Source: Steinernema hermaphroditum | Taxonomy: Eukaryota > Nematoda > Chromadorea > Rhabditida > Steinernematidae | NCBI GenBank assembly: GCA_030435675.1 | Contig: CM059622.1 | Location: 6,634,001 to 6,698,000, forward strand | Length of the DNA stretch: 64,000 nt | Direction: 5' to 3' | Shown: positions 58,605 to 64,000 of the stretch, piece by piece | Layout: the number at the start of each line of letters is the position of its first letter | Numbering within the stretch: the first letter of the stretch is position 1 | Program-made: the position numbers and the translations under genes | Notes under the pieces: generated by a model | What the model was told of the DNA's origin: nothing | Seen by the model: the letters and a program-made list of their open reading frames with translations, nothing else | Databases searched by the model: none

Positions 58605-61478
58605 CTACTCGGAGTCGATGCGCGAGTTGGAGAAGAGACGGACCATGTACTCTCCGTCCTGGTTAGGCTCGTAGGTAGAGGGGACGACGACGTAGTGGCC
58701 CGGAGGGAGTCGGAATCGGCCGGTCACTTCCCGGAGGTTTATGAAGGCGGGGCTGCGGGCGGCCGACTTGTTGGCGGCGAAGAAGTTTTGGCCCAGGTGC
58801 CCGGAGATCTCGTCGACCTGCAGGTAAGGGTTACGGTACTGAAGCAGTGTAGCCCTACCTCGTAAACGGCGAATCCGATGGCGAGGTTCTCGAGGCCCTG
58901 AGGCTTGAGCTCGCGGCGGTACATCTGGAGGACGGCGACGATTACGGTACAGAGGCCGTCTTCGTCCTTCGGATCGGGGTTCGAGAGACTCATCGCGAAC
59001 TGGGGATTGCTGGCAAACGATCCTAACAAGACGGTCAACAAGGATCGGGGGGTCAGAGCCTACTCAGATAGTTGCGGCATCCTCCGGCGGTTCCGTCGGC
59101 CGAAGACCAGGTGCCGAGATGGGCACGGGTGTTCCACTGTCCCTTGAGGATGCCTTCGGTGTCCGCGCCGGTCATGTCGTTGATCTCCTCCATGACGTCG
59201 GGCCCCAGGTTGCAGATCTCCATTTTGTCGTAGTGCTTCATGAAGTCCTCGAAGTTCATCCAGAACTCGCCGTCGTGGGCGAGCACGAGGTTCATCTCCT
59301 TCTTCTGCTCTTTCGAGACGTAGTCCCAGAGGCGCGAGTCGTCGCTCCAGTCGCCATTCCACTCCTGCGCGTTTCCCCACGGATTCCTGATGCGGAGAAG
59401 GGGCACCTTCCCGTCGGGTGTCTCTACCATGCGCATGCCGGTGATACTGTAGGCGTGGCCTTTCACCAGACCCTCAGGGGTTCGGGCCTCAAACTCGTAG
59501 GGGCTCGCCTCGATGCTACAGCCGAAGAGCGATCCCATTTCCATGCCGCGGAACATCATCTGCAGGAGGTTCCTCGGCGGCTGCTTCAGGTCGATGAACT
59601 CCGTGAGGCCGCCGGTCATGTCCTCGAGGGCCTCCGAGGTGGTGCCCCCCTTGAGAGCCTCGTAGGAACCGTGCAGCTTCGCGTAGGCCTTCTCGAGGAG
59701 GGCGCTCCAGAACTCGTTGTGCTCCCGGGAGTGCATGTACATTAGCTGACCCTCCGAAGTGGGAAGACGGTCGTCGACGACGACGTCCACCCACTTACCG
59801 TAGTGCCAGAACTGGAAGTGAAAGATGCCGGCGTAGTTCTCGGTGAAGCCTGAACGCCTTCTTGAGCCCTCCCTCATCTCCTCTGCGCCTACTCTGGTCC
59901 GGAGGAACGACGCGGTAGAAGAGCTCGTCGCGGAGGGTGATCGTGGCGGCGGCCGCCATGAGCCAGCAGTCGCCGAGTTCGCCCTGGATGACGTCGAAGC
60001 GCGACTGACCGGCCGTGATCAGCTGGGGCTCGCTGACGATCTCCCCGGGACGCTTCCATTCGATAAACTTCGGAGGGCTTCGGGAGAAGTAGAGGGAGGC
60101 GTTCGTGGCCGGGAAGTCGGGGTCCTCGAAGAGACGGTTCTCCGAGAGACACTGGTCGCGCAGTTCGTAGAAGTCGACCGCCACCGAAGGCCTCACGGGA
60201 GTCGGATCCGTGGGTCCCCGCGGAGGCGGGACGTATGGATCGACCTGAATTGAGAGAATCATTTCTCTGTGGATTATTGCTATGAAAAGCTCTTTTTCGT
60301 ACATGTGTACGGTAGATCCGATTGTCGACAATCAAAATGAGCCTTCATGTGTACTTCGTTTCCCTCACTTCGTATTTTCCACTCAGTCCCTTTGAGAAAA
60401 GTCCAACATACATTCTCCAAACACTTCCTATTCACCAGGAACGTCTCTAACCATCAAAACATTAGGGCACACTACGGTAGAGTCCGAACTCCCCAAACAC
60501 AATTTGTCTTCCAGAAGGTCCCACCTTTCTTTTGTACTTTCCGCTGATGATGTTGTCCAAAATGATCTTCCCGATGTCGCTCAGATTGTTGTGTTTTCCT
60601 CCGAGGTTGAAGAGAACATTTCCCGCCACCGCCCCGATGATCCTGCCTGTAAACAAGGTGATTCGTTTACACCTTTCCGACGGGCCAGCTGACCGGTGTC
60701 GGCGTTGATGCCGAGGAAGTGGTGGCACGCTCTGCCGATGAGGTCGGAGAAGATGTCGATGACGCCACCGGTGAGGAAGTCCGGGTGAATGTTCTCGCCT
60801 AGGAGGGAAGGTCAGGGTGCATCTTAGGAACAACAAACCTCCTCCACCGCCGAACTGAGGTTTACGGTCGCCTCCACCGCCTCCGATGAGGCTTCCGATG
60901 AAGTTGCCGATGTTCGGTTGGCCTAGGCGGTGAGCAGTCATAAAGGCAGCTAATTATTCTGTTTTCCGCACAACTGCCATGAATTTAAGAACTCCTTTGG
61001 TTACGGTAGGAGCAAAAGATGTTTGTATATACTTTGTGGCCTAGAATTCATTCGTACCTCCATCGTCGGCGCGTCCTCCGCCACCGTATCCTCTTCCGCC
61101 TCCGCTTATCTGTCCGATAAGACCTCCGATGTCGTTAAGATCGAATCCTCCTCCGCCGCCTCCGTGGCCTGAACATGCTCATTTGAGTGAATGGGACCAA
61201 TCCAAAAACGCTTTCCACCCGGGTGACACTTCAAATGCATTCTCTGTCACTCCGTGGATCTCCGACCACAGAAAAGTGTCGCCTTGACAGCAAACAAGAC
61301 CAGTTCCCTACGGCTCACCTCCGCCGCCGGCGCCTCTAATCAAATTTCCAATGAGGTTTCCGGTGTTCCCGCCGAGTTGACCCTCGATGAAGTTGCCGGC
61401 GAGGTTCCCGATGAGTCCGCTGAACTCCTGAGGGGGGACGTTCACCTCGTAGAACTGTTCCTCTTCGTCGTCAGCCAT
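58605..61478 (-). CDS. clp-1: Calpain protease, CLP-1 type
   Basis: The N-terminal exons (61478-61319 and three more down to about 60540) encode Gly-rich modules with NLIGNLIRGAGGGG, IGGLIGQISGGG and NFIGSLIGGGGG, then a helical block (GGVIDIFSDLIGRACHHFLG). The protease core follows: GELGDCWLMAAAATI (active Cys), HNEFWSALLEKAYAKLHGSY, KGHAYSITGM (active His) and LLRIRNPWGN (active Asn); all three are intact. After it lies a C2-like domain III (GTWSSADGTAGGCRNY to PGHYVVVPSTYEP) ending FSNSRIDSE. No EF-hand domain is present. Nematode CLP-1 has this layout and acts in muscle and in necrotic neuron death. The ATG is 16 bases after TTGCAG. Confidence 0.92.
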
Positions 61479-62892
61479 CTTGATGCGCACGAGTCTGCAA
61501 TGGGGAGTTCGCTAAGGAGGGCCTGTGGGGAGCGGAAATGCAGAATCCATCAAGGGAGGCAAAACAACAGGATTAAGTAGGTCGAGAGCCACTCTAGCGG
61601 GCCATAGACGCACGGACGAGGCGTCTATAGGTGATCCTCAGGCGTCTCGGAGACTCGGCCGCCTCGAATAGCGGCAGAATCGATGTGTTCCCGCTGGGCG
61701 CAGCTGGTTGAAAGGCCGCCGAAAAACAGCCACAAGTAAACAAGTTTGTTGGCGTCGCCGGTCCCCCGGGTCGCCATCCCAGGCGCCGCCGGAAGATGAA
61801 CTTTCCTCTGAGGGGCACACGAAGGACTCACCGCCGAATCATCTGGCCGTGGTCGTCGATCGGCACCGACGAGAAGGCGATCATAGCGCCTCGTGTCACC
61901 ACCCGAGCCGAGGAGCCATGTAATTCCCGGCAATTCGCTTTAGGCGTGCACACCCGTTAATAGAGGAAGGCCCACAACACCGCCTTCTCCGTCGCTCCGT
62001 TGTTTATTCCGCAGTCGATCGGACAATGAACGCTGCGCTCGGCAAAACGTCCTTTCGGCGTGCACGTGCCAAGAAGGACTTCTAATGGGTGATTAGCACA
62101 GAGTGACGAGAGTGTCCAGAAGGGGCTGCAGAGACGGAACGAAGCAAACACATCTTTGCAAGTGTTCTATAGAGTTCCACGGAAGTCCATAATCGCCGAA
62201 AGTACTAAGCCTTTCAGAGAAACCCTTCCGAGGCAGAGCCTCTGCAACAGTCAAGGGGGAACGGTGGTCCTGGCACGATAAGTATGAATAATTGGACATG
62301 GCATGTGGTGATCGGAGAAACTGATCGAGAGAGTTTTGGCGATTTTTCTCTGATTTTTTAGTTTTTGGTGAAGTATCGTCCAACTTCTGTGGATTCGAAG
62401 GCGCGCGATTCAATTATCTCGATGCCCTGGGATCTGCTGATACATGTTGACAGTGATTGTGACCGATTTAGCCTTCTTTCGGATCTAGTAGCGCTTGGAT
62501 CACCGCATGATTTGAGACATAAACGAATCTACGTTTCCTCAGTAGATGTGGGAGGAACAGCTCCATTTTCACTGCGTTTATTCTGTTCTGTTCCTGGTGA
62601 TAAACCATCTAGCGCCATCCTGCCAGGTGAACTGGCTGGTCCACAGTGTATCGTTCATTGCGAGCGCTCCACACGTGAAAAGTCGTCACCGCGCCGGTTT
62701 AATCTTGATTGTGCCGGGTATGTCGTGATTTTCTCGAACCTCCCACATTACGATAATGATCAGGTTGAGATGCGCCATTAGCGGCGATTTCTCTGTGGAT
62801 TGATTCTTCGTGACATGATGAATAAGGTCGCTGAAATTTGGTTTCCGTGCATCTTTGTTTTACTTGCTATACTTCTCTGCTTTCAGTTAGCA
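61479..62892. other. Divergent promoter region, calpain and BAG1
   Basis: About 1.4 kb, GC-rich from 61500 to 61950. Overlapping open frames exist on both strands, including a 60-codon plus-strand frame at 62546, but none has a domain or splice logic. Confidence 0.5.
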
Positions 62893-63613
62893 ATGACGAT
62901 CTCACTGAACTGCAGCTGTGGAGGAAAGCAGTTCCAGATTCCAATAAGCCTCGAGCCGAAGGAGAACGAAGAAAACAGCGCCGCACCGTCAGAATCACAG
63001 GATCCTTCGACGATTGGTGACCTGCTAAACGCCATTTCAGAGAACTCTGGCTACTCGCGAAAGGATCTCAAAGTCATCTGGCGCGGCAAGACCTTCATGG
63101 ACAAGGATTCGACGCGTCCTTTGGCTGAATTCAAGTTCAAGGACAACGACAAGGTCATGGTCCTGGGCCGCCAGAAAAAAGGCGCTCTGACAAGCGATCC
63201 CGGCTTTTCCCGGTTGGTGGATTACGAGAAGGCGCATCTCCAAAAGATGACGAAGGATTACGTCGCCATCGAGAAAGATCTCTTGGAACTGGAGAAAATT
63301 ATGCTCGACGGTATGTGCTCTGGGTCTCCTCGAGTTACGTGAAGTTCGTTTTCCAGGCGACAAGATGAAGGAGATGTGTAAGAAGATGGACAAGCGGCTA
63401 AAGTGCTACACGGAGGACGGAATCAGGCACATGGAGAAGATCGATGCGCTGGAGATCTACATCGACGACGCCACGGACGAGCAGAAGCAGCGGAATCGCG
63501 AGAAGCGGAAGTCGCTGATCAACGGGATCCAGGACCTCCTCAACAAGAGCGACAAGTTCTTTGGGCGGGTACAGCTGATCCAGCAGCGGGTCGAGAATCC
63601 CGAACTCTTTTGA
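62893..63613 (+). CDS. bag-1: BAG family co-chaperone 1 (BAG1)
   Basis: Two exons (62893-63310, 63357-63613; intron 46 nt) give 224 residues. A ubiquitin-like N-terminal domain with LKVIWRGKTFMDKDSTRPL and a DNDKVMVLG beta strand is followed by the three-helix BAG domain (LVDYEKAHLQKMTKDYVAIEK through LINGIQDLLNKSDKFF) that binds the Hsp70 ATPase domain and releases nucleotide. Length and order fit BAG1. The start is preceded by TTTCAG and six bases; upstream open reading in the same frame lacks similarity. Confidence 0.93.
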
Positions 63614-63806
63614 GAGAGAAGCTTTATTTGACTCTTTAGTCTCACACTTTGAAAAACCGGTTAGTAATAAGTTCATCACAATCACAGTAAACAAATATAT
63701 ACGTTGTGTGGAACGGGAAATACGCGTATTTGTTGAGGAATCGATCTCTGGTTGCACAATCCGCTATCGCTATCGTAGAAGTCTTGTATCTTTGGTGTTT
63801 CTGTAG

Positions 63807-64000
63807 TTACACGGCGGCGGGCACGGTCTCCACCACCTCCACAACGTTGACAGCCTTCGCCTGCTTGATGGTGTTGCGGAGAAGCGTGAGCCGGAGAAGG
63901 TGGCTGCCGTTGGAGACGCGGAACTTCAGCTTGCGGCCGCGCTTCTTGTTTTTGCGGCGGAGGATCGCCTGCACCTTGCGCTGAGCCCAAATCTTGAGGA
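63807..64000 (-). CDS. 3' end of an unidentified Lys/Arg-rich protein
   Basis: The open frame enters at the window edge and ends at 63807. The visible 64 residues are strongly basic at first (QRKVQAILRRKNKKRGRKLK), then hydrophobic and ordered (SNGSHLLRLTLLRNTIKQ), ending VVETVPAAV. Codon use is GC-rich at third positions, as in the other genes of the window, so it is real coding sequence. The basic patch would suit a nucleolar or RNA-binding protein. I do not recognise the family. It converges on BAG1. Confidence 0.7.
   Translation of the reverse strand, partial: LKIWAQRKVQAILRRKNKKRGRKLKFRVSNGSHLLRLTLLRNTIKQAKAVNVVEVVETVPAAV

Overview
This is nuclear DNA from a nematode, most likely a Rhabditina (Caenorhabditis-like) worm. 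Introns are many and short, often 41-50 nt, ending in TTTCAG. Several AUGs sit a few bases downstream of a 3' splice site, as expected with spliced-leader trans-splicing. Gene content is worm-specific: a lev-10/eat-18 locus, a tandem cluster of saposin-like secreted proteins, a Gly/Tyr-rich secreted peptide, and a calpain with a Gly-rich N-terminus like CLP-1. Exons are GC-rich and the spacers more AT-rich. I assembled the exon chains by hand, requiring splice consensus and matching phase; gene-level spans are firmer than individual internal exons.

Layout. 1.6-3.7 kb: 3' part of a biogenic-amine-type GPCR (+). 4.1-5.5 kb: PQ-loop protein SLC66A2 (-). 7.0-8.2 kb: NEPR-1/CNEP1R1, the nuclear-envelope phosphatase regulatory subunit (-). 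9.9-12.4 kb: Tudor-domain protein (+). 12.5-17.2 kb: five saposin-like genes (-), then two inverted tRNA-Pro(AGG) genes at 16.8 kb (+) and 18.4 kb (-). 19.5 kb: Gly/Tyr-rich secreted peptide (+). 22.4-29.6 kb: lev-10 (+), with eat-18 and two DNA-transposon remnants in its first coding intron. 29.8-31.2 kb: DUS2 (-), with RanBP9/10 immediately upstream on the same strand (31.4-34.4 kb). 37.1-38.8 kb: pyridoxal kinase (+). 39.0-40.5 kb: single-LIM protein (-). 43.3-47.6 kb: Gln-rich putative transcriptional coregulator (-). 49.6-52.2 kb: ribosomal P2 and a SESTD1-like gene (+). 52.9-53.3 kb: single-HMG-box protein (+). 54.6-56.1 kb: YRDC/Sua5 (+). 56.6-57.5 kb: CREBZF-like bZIP (-). 58.6-61.5 kb: CLP-1-type calpain (-). 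62.9-63.6 kb: BAG1 (+). 63.8 kb to the edge: end of an unidentified basic protein (-).

The most interesting locus is lev-10/eat-18. In C. elegans both products serve nicotinic receptors: LEV-10 clusters levamisole receptors at the neuromuscular junction, and EAT-18 is needed for pharyngeal receptors. Here eat-18 lies between the lev-10 signal-peptide exon and its first CUB exon. In addition, lev-10 has two competing terminal exon sets after the LDLa exon, in the same phase. One encodes the transmembrane and cytoplasmic tail. The other encodes a short tail ending in a hydrophobic stretch with no cytoplasmic residues, followed by AATAAA, which looks like a GPI-anchor signal. Other leads are a bZIP lacking the invariant basic-region Asn, a RanBP9 homologue with a predicted N-terminal membrane anchor, matched promoter architecture across the saposin cluster, and a TACCGTAA motif scattered through introns and spacers.
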